A stretch of DNA of 64,000 nt from Sphingomonas echinoides (GCF_029623395.1 NZ_JAPYKK010000006.1:62001-126000); one strand, 5' to 3'. Numbered from the stretch's first letter, positions 9,857 to 17,970 are shown. Numbers and translations are program-made. Notes: generated from the letters alone by a model not told the origin.

Positions 9857-10533
9857 TGGCGTTCGGCGATCGGGACATGCGCGACAGCGATCGGCTTCCC
9901 TGGCTGGAAACGGTCGAGCCGGAGCGGACTGCCGACGTTCCGGTCGTCCGGATCGTCATGATGGTCGTCAGCCTGCTGCTCGTGGTCGCGGTTGCGATCC
10001 TCGGCTATCGCTATTGGGATACGCATCGCGGGATCAGCGGCAACGGCGCGCTGATCGCGGCGCCCGAGGGGGCGTATAAGATCCGCCCGACCGAGCCCGG
10101 CGGGATGGTCGTGCAGGGCGAGGGCGATACCGCGATCGCGACGAGCAACGGCGACACCATGGGCAATGCGTCGATCGACATGACCGCCGCGCCCGAGGTT
10201 CCGATCGAGGGCAAGAAGGTCGCCCCGCCGCGGATCGATTCGGGCGCGCGCAAGGCGATCTCCGCGATTCCGTCGGCGGACGGGGCGATATCCGGCGGCG
10301 CGCTGATCCAGCTCGGGTCGTTCGATACCGAGGCCGACGCCAACGATATCTGGAAGCGGATCGCCAAGCGGCACAGCTATCTCGCGCCGCTGGGGAAATC
10401 GGTCCAGATGGCGCAGGTCAATGGCCGCACCGTATATCGCCTTCGGGTCAACGCGGGGAGCACGGGGCAGGCGAAAAGCCTCTGCACGAAACTGGCCGCC
10501 GAAGGTCAGGCGTGCTTCGTTCCGCGCAGTTGA
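9856..10533 (+). CDS. SPOR-domain inner-membrane protein
   Basis: 225 residues. A short cytoplasmic N-terminus is followed by one membrane segment at about residues 33-55 (IVMMVVSLLLVVAVAILGY), a periplasmic linker, and a C-terminal SPOR domain (ALIQLGSFDTEADANDIW to the end). This is the topology of FtsN/DedD-like septal peptidoglycan binders. The start overlaps the argS stop by one base. The argS-SPOR-nagZ-scpA-scpB-tat order is common in alphaproteobacteria. Confidence 0.88.
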   Translation: MAFGDRDMRDSDRLPWLETVEPERTADVPVVRIVMMVVSLLLVVAVAILGYRYWDTHRGISGNGALIAAPEGAYKIRPTEPGGMVVQGEGDTAIATSNGDTMGNASIDMTAAPEVPIEGKKVAPPRIDSGARKAISAIPSADGAISGGALIQLGSFDTEADANDIWKRIAKRHSYLAPLGKSVQMAQVNGRTVYRLRVNAGSTGQAKSLCTKLAAEGQACFVPRS

Positions 10534-10581
10534 TGCCCCGCGCGGGGTGACGCGGCGGTCGGCGGACGATAGGACGGCGGG

Positions 10582-11589
10582 ATGAAGCCCGTCATCTTCG
10601 GCCTGTCCGGCCCCGTCCTCACCCCCGACGAACGCACCTTCTTTGCCGCGGTAGACCCGGCGGGGTACATCCTGTTCAAGCGCAACATCGTCGATCGCGC
10701 GCAGGTGCGGGCGCTGACCGACAGCTTGCGCGATCTTTCCGGGCGCGCGGACCTGCCGATCCTGATCGACCAGGAAGGGGGCCGCGTCGCGCGGATGCGC
10801 GCGCCCGAATGGCCCGAATTTCCGGCAGGGCCTGCGTTCGATGCGCTGTACGAGATCGCGCCCATCTCGGCGATCGAAGCCGCCAAGGCGAATGCACAGG
10901 CGATCGGCCTGATGCTTGCCGAGGTGGGAATCACGGTCGATTGCCTGCCGTTGCTCGACGTGGCGCAGGCCGACACGACCGAGGCGATCACCACGCGCGC
11001 GCTCGGGTCCGAACCGCTCCGCGTCGCGGCGATGGGGCGCGCGATTCTCGACGGGTTACGCGCGGCGGGCGTGGTCGGCGTGGTCAAGCACATGCCGGGT
11101 CATGGCCGCGCCAAGGTGGATACGCATTACCATTTGCCGACCGTCACCGCATCCGACGCCGAACTGGCGATCGATCTGCAGCCGTTCGTCGCGCTCAAGG
11201 GCGCGCCGATGGGGATGACGTCGCACATCGTGTTCGAGGCGTGGGACCGCGAGCGGCCGGCGACGCTCTCGCCCGTGATCATCGAGGAGATCATTCGTCG
11301 CCGGATCGGGTTCGACGGGCTGTTGATGACCGACGACATCGACATGAAGGCGCTGAGCGGCACCGCCGGGGACAAGGCCGCCGGGGCGATCGCGGCGGGG
11401 TGTGACCTGGTGCTCGATTGCTGGGCGCGGATGGACGAGATGGTCGACATCGCGGGGCGGCTGGGCGAGATGTCCGACGTGTCGCGTGCGCGGATGGATC
11501 GCGCGATGGCGACGGTCGCCGGGGTGGAGGCCGAGGGCGACATGGCTGCGCTGATCGCCAAGCGGGATGCGTTGCTGGCGCTGGTGTAA
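10582..11589 (+). CDS. nagZ: Beta-N-acetylhexosaminidase (GH3)
   Basis: 335 residues, usual for NagZ. It removes N-acetylglucosamine from muropeptides during cell-wall recycling in the cytoplasm. Visible hallmarks are DQEGGRVARM (residues 63-72), the catalytic loop KHMPGHGRAKVDTHYHLP (about 169-186, with the His that acts with a nearby Asp), and the nucleophile region TDDIDMKAL (250-258). No signal peptide. It lies 48 bases after the SPOR gene and 68 bases before scpA. Confidence 0.95.
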   Translation: MKPVIFGLSGPVLTPDERTFFAAVDPAGYILFKRNIVDRAQVRALTDSLRDLSGRADLPILIDQEGGRVARMRAPEWPEFPAGPAFDALYEIAPISAIEAAKANAQAIGLMLAEVGITVDCLPLLDVAQADTTEAITTRALGSEPLRVAAMGRAILDGLRAAGVVGVVKHMPGHGRAKVDTHYHLPTVTASDAELAIDLQPFVALKGAPMGMTSHIVFEAWDRERPATLSPVIIEEIIRRRIGFDGLLMTDDIDMKALSGTAGDKAAGAIAAGCDLVLDCWARMDEMVDIAGRLGEMSDVSRARMDRAMATVAGVEAEGDMAALIAKRDALLALV

Positions 11590-11600
11590 CGCTGGGCCTG

Positions 11601-11620
11601 GAGCGGCCGACAAGCCGCTC
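11601..11620. other. Hairpin between nagZ and scpA
   Basis: Perfect 7-bp inverted repeat (GAGCGGC/GCCGCTC, 6-base loop) just after the nagZ stop. It lacks a T-run, so it is more likely an attenuator or mRNA-stability stem than a full terminator. Confidence 0.35.
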
Positions 11621-11657
11621 CCCACGCCCCTGTGAATTTGGTAGCGTGCCGCCACGC

Positions 11658-12398
11658 ATGACCGATACGCCCGAAACGCTGACGCTCGATATCGACGGGT
11701 GGGAAGGTCCGATGGACCTGCTGCTCGCGCTCGCGCGGAGCCAGAAGGTCGATCTCAAGCAGATCTCGATCCTCGCGCTGGTCGACCAGTATCTGCGCTT
11801 CATCGAGGAAGCGCAGGCGGCGCTCGAACTCGCGGCGGATTATCTCGTGATGGCGGCGTGGCTCGCGTATCTGAAGTCCGCGCTGCTGCTGCCGCGCGAT
11901 CCCGAGGTCGAGCCTTCGCCCGAGGAGCTCGCGCTACGGCTGCAATTGCGGCTCGAGCGGCTGAACGCGATGCGCGAGGCAGGCGCGCGACTGGTGGCGC
12001 GTGACCGGGTCGGGCGGGATGTCTTTACGCGCGGTGCGCCCGAGGGGCTTCGCACGATGCGCAAGGCGCTGTGGCAGGCGGAAATCTATGATCTGATCGC
12101 GGCGTACGGCGTCATCACCGCGCGGACGCGCCCAGCGATGCACATCGTCGCGCACCGCCCGGTGATGACGCTGGAGGCGGCGCTGGCGCGCGTGTCGCGG
12201 CTGGTCGGCGTGGAGATCGACTGGCGGCTGATCGAGAGCTTCCTGCCCGCCGACGCCAGCGGCCTGTTCCGCAAGTCGGCGCTTGCCTCCTCGTTCCTCG
12301 CCGCGCTCGAACTCGCCAAGCAGGGGAAGGTCGAATTGCGGCAGCAGTCGCCGTTCGCACCCTTGTACATCCGCGCAATCAGCGTGGCGGCGGCATGA
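11658..12398 (+). CDS. scpA: Segregation and condensation protein A
   Basis: 246 residues. ScpA is the kleisin that bridges SMC heads and recruits ScpB for chromosome condensation. The start at 11658 gives MTDTPETLTLDIDGWEGPMD; the GWEGPMDLLLALAR motif (helices that bind the SMC neck) is diagnostic, and the C-terminal winged helix ends with ASSFLAALELAKQGKVELRQ. A reading extended upstream to 11418 would be in nagZ's shadow. The stop overlaps the scpB start (ATGA). Confidence 0.94.
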   Translation: MTDTPETLTLDIDGWEGPMDLLLALARSQKVDLKQISILALVDQYLRFIEEAQAALELAADYLVMAAWLAYLKSALLLPRDPEVEPSPEELALRLQLRLERLNAMREAGARLVARDRVGRDVFTRGAPEGLRTMRKALWQAEIYDLIAAYGVITARTRPAMHIVAHRPVMTLEAALARVSRLVGVEIDWRLIESFLPADASGLFRKSALASSFLAALELAKQGKVELRQQSPFAPLYIRAISVAAA

Positions 12399-12970
12399 CC
12401 CCGCCCGACGCCACGATTCGCGCGGTCGAGGCGGTGCTGTTCGCGGCGACCGAACCGATGACCGCCGATGCGATCCGGGTGCATCTCGGCGGGATCGAGG
12501 TGCGCACGGCGCTGGTGGCGTTGCAGGCGGATTATGCGGGGCGCGGGATCGAGCTGGTGCGGCGTGGCGAGCGCTGGCATTTCCAGACCGCCGCCGACAT
12601 GGCGCACCTGCTGCGGCGCACGCATGAGGAACCGCGCAAACTGAGCCGCGCCGGGATCGAGACGCTCGCGATCATCGCGTATCACGAACCGGCGACGCGC
12701 GCCGAGATCGAGGCGATCCGGGGCGTGCAGATTTCGAAGGGGACGATCGACGTGCTGATGGAAGCCGGGTGGATTCGCCCCGCGGGTCGGCGCGAAGTTC
12801 CGGGTCGTCCGCTCCTTTATGCCACCACACCAGCGTTTCTCGCGCACTTCGGCCTGGCCAGTCGGCGCGATCTTCCGGGGTTGGAAGATCTGCGCGCCGC
12901 CGGGCTGCTTGATCCGGTCGATCTCGCGTTTGAAACTATGGAGGTGGCAAAGCCGTACGATGAAGACTAG
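12395..12970 (+). CDS. scpB: Segregation and condensation protein B
   Basis: 191 residues with the tandem winged-helix pattern of ScpB: N-terminal AVEAVLFAATEPMTADAI and the conserved LSRAGIETLAIIAYHEPATR followed by EIEAIRGV and GRREVPGRPLLY. It partners ScpA in the SMC condensin. The start overlaps scpA by 4 bases, indicating coupled translation. tatA follows 27 bases after the stop. Confidence 0.95.
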   Translation: MTPPDATIRAVEAVLFAATEPMTADAIRVHLGGIEVRTALVALQADYAGRGIELVRRGERWHFQTAADMAHLLRRTHEEPRKLSRAGIETLAIIAYHEPATRAEIEAIRGVQISKGTIDVLMEAGWIRPAGRREVPGRPLLYATTPAFLAHFGLASRRDLPGLEDLRAAGLLDPVDLAFETMEVAKPYDED

Positions 12971-12997
12971 ATAGAATGAATTCCTAGGAGATTGACC

Positions 12998-13234
12998 ATG
13001 GGTGGTTTCAGCCTTGTGCATTGGCTCATTTTCGGCGTTATCGCCATCCTCGTGCTGGGCGGCGGTCGCTTTTCCAGCATGATGGGCGATGTCGCCAAGG
13101 GCATCAAACAGTTCAAGAAGGGCATGGCCGAAGAGGACGAGCCCGGTCGCGAGCCGAGCCGGATCGAAGCGAAGGCGGCGGCTGACCCCGTTTTCGACCG
13201 TGACGGCAACCGCGTGCGCGACCGCGAAGCCTGA
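12998..13234 (+). CDS. tatA: Twin-arginine translocase subunit TatA
   Basis: 78 residues. One N-terminal membrane helix ([18 protein letters not shown]) is followed by an amphipathic helix ([16 protein letters not shown]) and an acidic, charged tail, the TatA layout. The ATG at 12998 is preferred over TTG at 12992 because TAGGAG lies about 7 bases upstream of it. TatA multimers form the export pore for folded proteins. Possible local clients: the DUF1501 protein and the gluconate-dehydrogenase subunit-3 protein. Confidence 0.95.
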   Translation: MGGFSLVHWLIFGVIAILVLGGGRFSSMMGDVAKGIKQFKKGMAEEDEPGREPSRIEAKAAADPVFDRDGNRVRDREA

Positions 13235-13252
13235 TCTCGGGCCGGTAGTCGC

Positions 13253-13726
13253 ATGTTCGACGTCTCCTCGTCCGAGGTGATCATTCTCGGGGTCGTGGCC
13301 TTGCTGGTCATCCCGCCCAAGGACCTGCCCAAGGCCATGCGTTCCGCCGGCTATTGGGTAGGGCGGGTGCGCGGGATTGCGACGCAGTTCCGGTCGGGCT
13401 TCGATTCGATGGTCCGCGAGGCGGAGCTGCACGAGATGGAAAAGAAGTGGGCGGCGGAGAATGAGCGCATCATGCGCGAGCACCCGCCAACCCCGGTCCA
13501 GATGCTGCCGTCCGCCGATTCGGTCCCGAACGGGGAGGAGGGCGAGGCGGAGCCGCATATGGTGGCTCAGCCGGTGGTGCAGCCAGCGCACGAGCTTGCC
13601 GGGCCGGTACAGCCCGAAACTACGACCGGTGAGCCACCGGTCCCAGTGAACCCGCATCCTGCCGGGGAACCCGCAGCGGTAGCGAAGCACGGCGACGAGA
13701 CGTCGCCCCGGACGGTGCAATCATGA
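13253..13726 (+). CDS. tatB: Twin-arginine translocase subunit TatB
   Basis: 157 residues. The N-terminal MFDVSSSEVIILGVVALLVI with PPKDLPKAMRSAGYWVGRVR is the TatB membrane helix, hinge and amphipathic helix; the remainder is a Pro/Glu-rich, probably disordered tail of variable sequence. TatB with TatC forms the receptor for twin-arginine signal peptides. It lies 18 bases after tatA, and its stop overlaps the tatC start. Confidence 0.93.
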   Translation: MFDVSSSEVIILGVVALLVIPPKDLPKAMRSAGYWVGRVRGIATQFRSGFDSMVREAELHEMEKKWAAENERIMREHPPTPVQMLPSADSVPNGEEGEAEPHMVAQPVVQPAHELAGPVQPETTTGEPPVPVNPHPAGEPAAVAKHGDETSPRTVQS

Positions 13727-14502
13727 ACGCGCCAACCGACGACCTCGAAGCGAGCCGTGCGCCGCTGCTGGATCATTTGATCGAGCTTCGGCGACGGCTG
13801 TTTTACTGCCTCGCCACCGTGTTCGTCGCGGTGATCGTGACATATGTGTTCTCGCGCGACATTTTCACGATCCTGGTGCAGCCGCTGCTCAAGGCGGGGC
13901 AGACGCGGATCGTTACGATCGGGGTGTTCGACGGGTTCTTCGTTCAGCTGAAAATCGCGCTGTTCGCGGCGGTAATGATTTCGTTCCCGGTGATTGCGAA
14001 CCAATTGTGGGGTTTCGTCGCGCCGGGATTGTACCGCAAGGAAAAGAAGGCGTTGCTCCCGTTCCTGATCGCGACGCCGGTGCTGTTCGCGATGGGCGCG
14101 TCGATGGCGTATTTCCTTGCCGTTCCCGCCGCGTTGCACTTCCTGCTGAGCTTTCAGGGCAATCTTGGCGGGGTCGAGCAGGAGGCGCTGACGTCGGTCG
14201 CAAGTTACCTCGACTTCATCATGCAATTCCTGTTCGGGTTCGGGATCGCGTTCCTGATGCCGGTGGTGCTGATGATCGTTGAGCGGGCCGGACTGGTGAC
14301 GCGCAAGCAGCTGATCGGTGCGCGACGGTATGCGATCGTCGGATGCTTTGCGTTGGCGCTCGTGCTCGCGCCGCCAGATGCGGGGTCGATGATCATGCTC
14401 GCGGTGCCGTTGGTGCTATTGTACGAACTGGCGCTGATTGCGATCTGGTTTTCCGAACGCGGTCGGACCAAGGCCGCAGGGACCGATCTGGTCGAGAGCT
14501 GA
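13723..14502 (+). CDS. tatC: Twin-arginine translocase subunit TatC
   Basis: 259 residues, six predicted membrane helices. The N-terminus APLLDHLIELRRRLFYCLATV carries the conserved signal-peptide-binding L-ELR-R motif, and FVAPGLYRKEKKALLPF is the family signature loop. It is the last gene of the argS-tatC run, followed at 14535 by a strong terminator. Confidence 0.96.
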   Translation: MNAPTDDLEASRAPLLDHLIELRRRLFYCLATVFVAVIVTYVFSRDIFTILVQPLLKAGQTRIVTIGVFDGFFVQLKIALFAAVMISFPVIANQLWGFVAPGLYRKEKKALLPFLIATPVLFAMGASMAYFLAVPAALHFLLSFQGNLGGVEQEALTSVASYLDFIMQFLFGFGIAFLMPVVLMIVERAGLVTRKQLIGARRYAIVGCFALALVLAPPDAGSMIMLAVPLVLLYELALIAIWFSERGRTKAAGTDLVES

Positions 14503-14534
14503 GGCCTAGCGCCAAACCCCGAACGGCAGGCATG

Positions 14535-14570
14535 AAAAAGGCCGCCTCTGCAGTGCAGGGGCGGCCTTTT
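14535..14570. terminator. Intrinsic terminator after tatC
   Basis: Perfect 11-bp inverted repeat (AAAAGGCCGCC at 14536-14546, GGCGGCCTTTT at 14560-14570) with a 13-base loop. T-run on the + strand and A-run at the other side make it effective in both directions, serving tatC and the leftward entericidin-like gene. Confidence 0.88.
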
Positions 14571-14590
14571 CCGTTCCAGCGTGGCGGGTC

Positions 14591-14725
14591 TTACTTCGAC
14601 TTGTCAGCCGTCTTCTCGACCGTGCTGCCTGCCGACTTCACGTCCTTGCCGACACCTTCGACGGTGTTGCAGGCGCTGACCAGCACGGCGCTGGCGATGA
14701 GGGCGAGACTAAGAACCTTACGCAT
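14591..14725 (-). CDS. Entericidin-like small lipoprotein
   Basis: 44 residues: MRKVLSLALIASAVLVSAC is a lipoprotein signal with lipobox LVSA-C19, followed by a short NTVEGVGKDVKSAG segment and a charged Lys tail, the pattern of the entericidin A/B family. AAGGAG lies just upstream of the start at 14725. Entericidins are membrane lipoproteins often induced in stationary phase or by the general stress sigma factor in alphaproteobacteria. The next locus encodes that sigma factor, and a partial match to its promoter lies at 14780-14804. Confidence 0.85.
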   Translation of the reverse strand: MRKVLSLALIASAVLVSACNTVEGVGKDVKSAGSTVEKTADKSK

Positions 14726-14747
14726 GGGAATCTCCTTCGAATGACGA

Positions 14748-14769
14748 GCATCTCGCCTGAGCGAGATGC
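14748..14769. repeat. Hairpin in the leader of the entericidin-like gene
   Basis: Perfect 9-bp inverted repeat (GCATCTCGC/GCGAGATGC, loop CTGA). It lies 23 bases upstream of the start codon on the transcribed (-) strand, so it would form in the 5' untranslated RNA if the promoter at 14780-14804 is used. Function unknown. Confidence 0.5.
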
Positions 14770-14779
14770 CTGCATGCGG

Positions 14780-14804
14780 AATGATCGACAAAGACCTTCG
14801 TTCC
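14780..14804 (-). promoter_or_regulatory. Possible EcfG-type promoter of the entericidin-like gene
   Basis: On the - strand GGAAC (14804-14800) is followed after 16 bases by CATT (14783-14780). The general stress sigma consensus is GGAAC, 16-17 bases, CGTT, so one of the key bases differs. Position 55 bases upstream of the start and the proximity to ecfG support it; the mismatch keeps confidence low. Confidence 0.35.
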
Positions 14805-15030
14805 ACCTGTCGAACATATTCGGTCGGGACGGGTCAGTGATGATGGTTTTGGGGGAATTGGGCCCGGACGCACCACCGGGGGGGGAGGGGGTAGGTGCGA
14901 CCGGGCCCATGTTGTGGATAGCGAGAGCGGGGGGGCATAAATTCGCTATCCGAATATCAGAACGGGTATTTGGCGATCTGGTTCCCGGGAAAATGTCGCG
15001 AACCGGAAAATTCCGTTTGCCGCGGTTCGA
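14805..15030. other. Gene-free stretch with a large G-rich-loop hairpin
   Basis: With the leader to its left, 14726-15030 holds no convincing gene. At 14860-14908 there is a 15-bp inverted repeat with a single mismatch (arms GGGCCCGGACGCACC and GGTGCGACCGGGCCC); its 19-base loop contains runs of eight and five G. It lies downstream of phyP and could end or stabilise the nepR-phyP transcript, although no T-run follows on that strand. Confidence 0.5.
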
Positions 15031-16614
15031 TCAGTCGCGACCCGTGATGGCGACCGAGATTTCGTAGGCGCCGACCAGGGGATCATAGTGCAGCTTGGAC
15101 CGCAACTGGCGCGACAGGCCCTCGATCACGCGGCCATAGCGTTCGGTCACCAGCGTGCGCATCGTATCGCCATCCGCCAGCGAGGGAGAGTTGATCCGGA
15201 GGAGCGCGCGCTGCTCCGAAGGGTCGGGCGATATCGAGATCCGCACCTGCGTCGTGGGCGCGACGGTGATCGCGAGTTCGACGATTTCGGTGATCAGGAA
15301 CGCGATCGCGATCGAGATATCCTGGTTGGCGAGGAACGGCGCGATATCGAGCGCGATGCTCAGCTGCGCACCCTCGGGCGCGGTCGCCCGGATGTTGGCG
15401 GCCAGTTCGCCGATCACCGATCGCAGTTGGAGGCCGCGGTTTTCCTCGATCTCCGCGAAGTGGTTGCGGTGGACGACGGCGAGCGCGTCGACGCGGCGCT
15501 GGATCGACGCATAGGCATGCGCGGCCTCGCGACTGCGCGCGGCGCGGGCGTGGAAGTTGATGAGGCTTGAGATGACCTGCAGGTTGTTCTTCACGCGGTG
15601 GTGGACTTCGCGCGTCAGCCGGGTCTGGCGGACCAGTCCCTCCGCAAGTCCGGCCTCATGTTCCGCGACGGTGCGGCTGATCGCCTGGAACGTTTCTCCC
15701 AGCTCGCGGATCTCCTGCGCGGGCAGGGCGCGCATTATCCCGGGATCGATTTCCTCCCCGGGGACGAACGAGGCGACGCGGGTGCGCAACTGGCGAAGCG
15801 ATCGAATCAACAGGCGATCGACCACGAACCAGCCGATCCCGGCGGCAGCCGCCCACATCACGATCGGCAGGATCAGCGCGATCAGAACGGGAGACGTGAT
15901 CGGCGCGGTCGGCGTGCGGGTGACCAACGCGATGTCGTCGACCCCGACCGGCATCGACAGCGCCGTCCGTCGCTCCAGCGGATTTTCACGCGGGAGCCGT
16001 TGCAACGTCAGCGTCCGGCGATCGAGCACCAGCTCCGCTTCATAGGCCTGCGCATATCCAGTCGGCGTGGCCACGGCTTCGAGCACGGCCGCCGGGAAGT
16101 ACGCCGTCGCCCGTGTTCGCCCCGAAGCGCTCGTCGTCGACAGGGTCAGCCCCTGGCCCTCGTGGATACGCGCTGTGACGGGACCGTCCATGCTTGGCGG
16201 TGCGGACTGAACCTTGATCGGGAGTGGGGCGCCGCAGATGATCTGACCGCGAGCATCTGTGATGGCGAACCGCGTACCGACCGCGAGCTGCGGGGCGAAC
16301 ACGCCTTGTGCCCGCGCGCAGCTAGGTGCGTCCGCAGGGTCGGCCTCCAGCGCGTTCAGCGAAACCCGCAGTGCCGTCATGTCGCCGATCAGTTCGATCG
16401 CGAGTTTACGCGCGCTTTCGGTCGTCGTCAGCCGCATCTGCGCGCGGGTCGCCTCATCAGCGAGCTCCGCCGTGCGCAGGGTCGCGAAGAAAGCGATGAT
16501 TGCGAGCGGTAACAACGCCGCGCTCAGGATGAGAAAGACTTTCGCGCCCGTCGGGACGCGGTCTAATTGTCGGCCAGTCCGCGCGGGGATGGCATCGCCC
16601 GCGGTATCGCTCAC
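15031..16614 (-). CDS. phyP: PhyP-type HisKA_2 sensor kinase homologue (general stress response)
   Basis: 527 residues, GTG start, 7 bases after the nepR stop. Two membrane helices (about residues 24-46 and 245-270) bracket a periplasmic sensor region, then a HAMP-like segment and a dimerisation helix with the phospho-acceptor His near residue 337 in TREVHHRVKNNLQVISSL. The ATP-binding half is degenerate: the N-box Asn is replaced (LITEIVELAITVAP) and the usual RDNGPGLP reads RINSPSLA. In Sphingomonas melonis Fr1 PhyP, encoded at the same place, acts as a negative regulator (phosphatase) of PhyR. A net phosphatase role here is inference. Confidence 0.85.
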   Translation of the reverse strand: MSDTAGDAIPARTGRQLDRVPTGAKVFLILSAALLPLAIIAFFATLRTAELADEATRAQMRLTTTESARKLAIELIGDMTALRVSLNALEADPADAPSCARAQGVFAPQLAVGTRFAITDARGQIICGAPLPIKVQSAPPSMDGPVTARIHEGQGLTLSTTSASGRTRATAYFPAAVLEAVATPTGYAQAYEAELVLDRRTLTLQRLPRENPLERRTALSMPVGVDDIALVTRTPTAPITSPVLIALILPIVMWAAAAGIGWFVVDRLLIRSLRQLRTRVASFVPGEEIDPGIMRALPAQEIRELGETFQAISRTVAEHEAGLAEGLVRQTRLTREVHHRVKNNLQVISSLINFHARAARSREAAHAYASIQRRVDALAVVHRNHFAEIEENRGLQLRSVIGELAANIRATAPEGAQLSIALDIAPFLANQDISIAIAFLITEIVELAITVAPTTQVRISISPDPSEQRALLRINSPSLADGDTMRTLVTERYGRVIEGLSRQLRSKLHYDPLVGAYEISVAITGRD

Positions 16615-16621
16615 CGCAGGC

Positions 16622-16813
16622 TCAGTCTAATTTGCCAAGGAGGTCGAGCATTTCCGACGGGATGTTCTCCTCGACGGTCTGCTGGTACACCGAGCGCAGC
16701 GCCGCGCCCATGTCGCGATCCTTGCTTTGAACCCGTGCGCCCGCAGTCGAGCCTCCGGTCTTCCGCGCCACGGCCGCTTCCGGTTTTTTCGATGATTCGT
16801 CGCCCGAACGCAA
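16622..16813 (-). CDS. nepR: NepR anti-sigma factor
   Basis: 63 residues. The C-terminal MGAALRSVYQQTVEENIPSE then MLDLLGKLD is the NepR core of two short helices that sequester sigma EcfG. No ATG precedes the core at a sensible distance; TTG at 16813 is chosen because AGGGGGA lies 5 bases upstream and it yields a normal NepR length. Under stress, phosphorylated PhyR binds NepR and frees EcfG. Transcribed leftward, with phyP behind it, from the EcfG-type promoter at 16923-16947; divergent from phyR. Confidence 0.9.
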   Translation of the reverse strand: MRSGDESSKKPEAAVARKTGGSTAGARVQSKDRDMGAALRSVYQQTVEENIPSEMLDLLGKLD

Positions 16814-16922
16814 AGCCGTCCCCCTGAGATCCGGATGACCGGATAGAGTCAAAATGCTGCCGTAACAATCCGGCACGAAGCCCCGCTGCATAAAGAATGC
16901 AAGGGGACCGATTGGGACATGA

Positions 16923-16947
16923 AACCAAATAGCGGTTCGATAGTTCC
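16923..16947 (-). promoter_or_regulatory. EcfG (general stress sigma) promoter of nepR-phyP
   Basis: GGAAC on the - strand (16947-16943) followed by 17 bases and GTT (16925-16923), a full match to the alphaproteobacterial general stress promoter. It lies about 110 bases upstream of the nepR start and would make a feedback loop in which EcfG induces its own antagonist. Confidence 0.75.
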
Positions 16948-17063
16948 ACCTTAGATGCGAATTTCCGCTCCGAAAGTTCGGGGCAAGGAAAACGCGTTGC
17001 ATCTGCCGGGGGGCGCTATCACAAGACCACCCGACCTGACCCATCACGGAGACCCCGACAGCC

Positions 17064-17870
17064 ATGTCGCTTGGACAGCAGCTCGCCCCACATCTTCCCT
17101 TCCTTCGTCGCTACGGCCGCGCCCTGACGGGGAGCCAGACGCATGGCGACCGTTATGTTCGCGCTACCCTGGAGGCGATCGTCGCCGCACCCGAGGAGTT
17201 TCCGCGGGACGTCGATCCCCGGCTCGGTCTGTACCGCATGTTCCATGCGATCTGGACGTCGACCAATTATGACGAAACGCCCGAAAACATGAGCGCGAGC
17301 GATGGTGACGGGCAGGAAGCGATCGCGCGTGCGCGGCTTGCCCGGATGACGCCGCTGTCGCGTCAGGCGCTGTTGCTGACCGCGATGGAGGGTTTCACGC
17401 CCGAGGACGCGGCGTATCTCATCGAAGTCGAGCCGGAGGAAGTCGACACGCTCGTCGCCGAAGCGCTGACCGAGATCGAGAAGCAGACCCGTGCGCGCGT
17501 CCTAATCATCGAGGACGAGCCGATCATCGCGATGGATATCGAAACCATCGTGCGTGATCTGGGGCATGACGTGACCGGTGTCGCGGTCACGCGCGACGAA
17601 GCGGTCGCGCTCGCGATGGAAGATCGTCCGGGTCTGGTCCTTGCGGACATTCAGCTCGCCGACGACAGTTCGGGGATCGACGCGGTCAAGGACATCCTGG
17701 CCGAGTTCGAAGTGCCCGTGATCTTTATCACGGCCTTCCCGGAGCGTCTGCTGACGGGCGAACGCCCCGAGCCGACCTTCCTCATCACCAAGCCGTTCCA
17801 GCGGTCCACGGTCAAGGCTGCGATCGCCCAGGCGTTGTTCTTCGACCAGACGACGGTTCCCGCGATCTGA
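17064..17870 (+). CDS. phyR: PhyR anti-anti-sigma response regulator
   Basis: 268 residues with the diagnostic PhyR order: an N-terminal sigma-like domain (about 1-135, with sigma4-like PLSRQALLLTAMEGFTPEDA) and a C-terminal receiver domain. The acidic pocket is E150-D151, the phosphorylated Asp is D195 in LVLADIQLAD, and the Lys lies in FLITKPFQ. Phosphorylation exposes the sigma-like domain, which binds NepR. Divergent from nepR-phyP and upstream of ecfG. No clear EcfG promoter is visible directly in front of it. Confidence 0.95.
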   Translation: MSLGQQLAPHLPFLRRYGRALTGSQTHGDRYVRATLEAIVAAPEEFPRDVDPRLGLYRMFHAIWTSTNYDETPENMSASDGDGQEAIARARLARMTPLSRQALLLTAMEGFTPEDAAYLIEVEPEEVDTLVAEALTEIEKQTRARVLIIEDEPIIAMDIETIVRDLGHDVTGVAVTRDEAVALAMEDRPGLVLADIQLADDSSGIDAVKDILAEFEVPVIFITAFPERLLTGERPEPTFLITKPFQRSTVKAAIAQALFFDQTTVPAI

Positions 17871-17882
17871 ACCCCCGCCGCT

Positions 17883-17929
17883 ATGGGTTCCTGCCTAGCG
17901 GTGGGAACCCATCGCAGGGTCCGGTTGTT
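17883..17929 (+). promoter_or_regulatory. Hairpin overlapping a possible EcfG-type promoter
   Basis: A perfect 9-bp inverted repeat (17883-17891 and 17904-17912, 12-base loop) follows the phyR stop. Its right arm contains GGAAC (17904-17908), which is followed 18 bases later by GTT (17927-17929), within one base of the consensus spacing. It could end phyR transcription, drive the 47-residue peptide and ecfG, or both; the overlap makes the two roles mutually constraining. Confidence 0.35.
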
Positions 17930-17970
17930 GGGTTCCATACGATACGGATTCACAACGAAACGGGGCTCGC

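Noticed and set aside
12086..13720. 544-codon - strand frame across scpA, scpB, tatA and tatB
   Set aside because: Spans four recognised genes on the other strand and has no family features.
14741..15067. 108-codon + frame in the gap before phyP
   Set aside because: It is broken up by the large hairpin and G-tracts and has no recognisable features or ribosome site.
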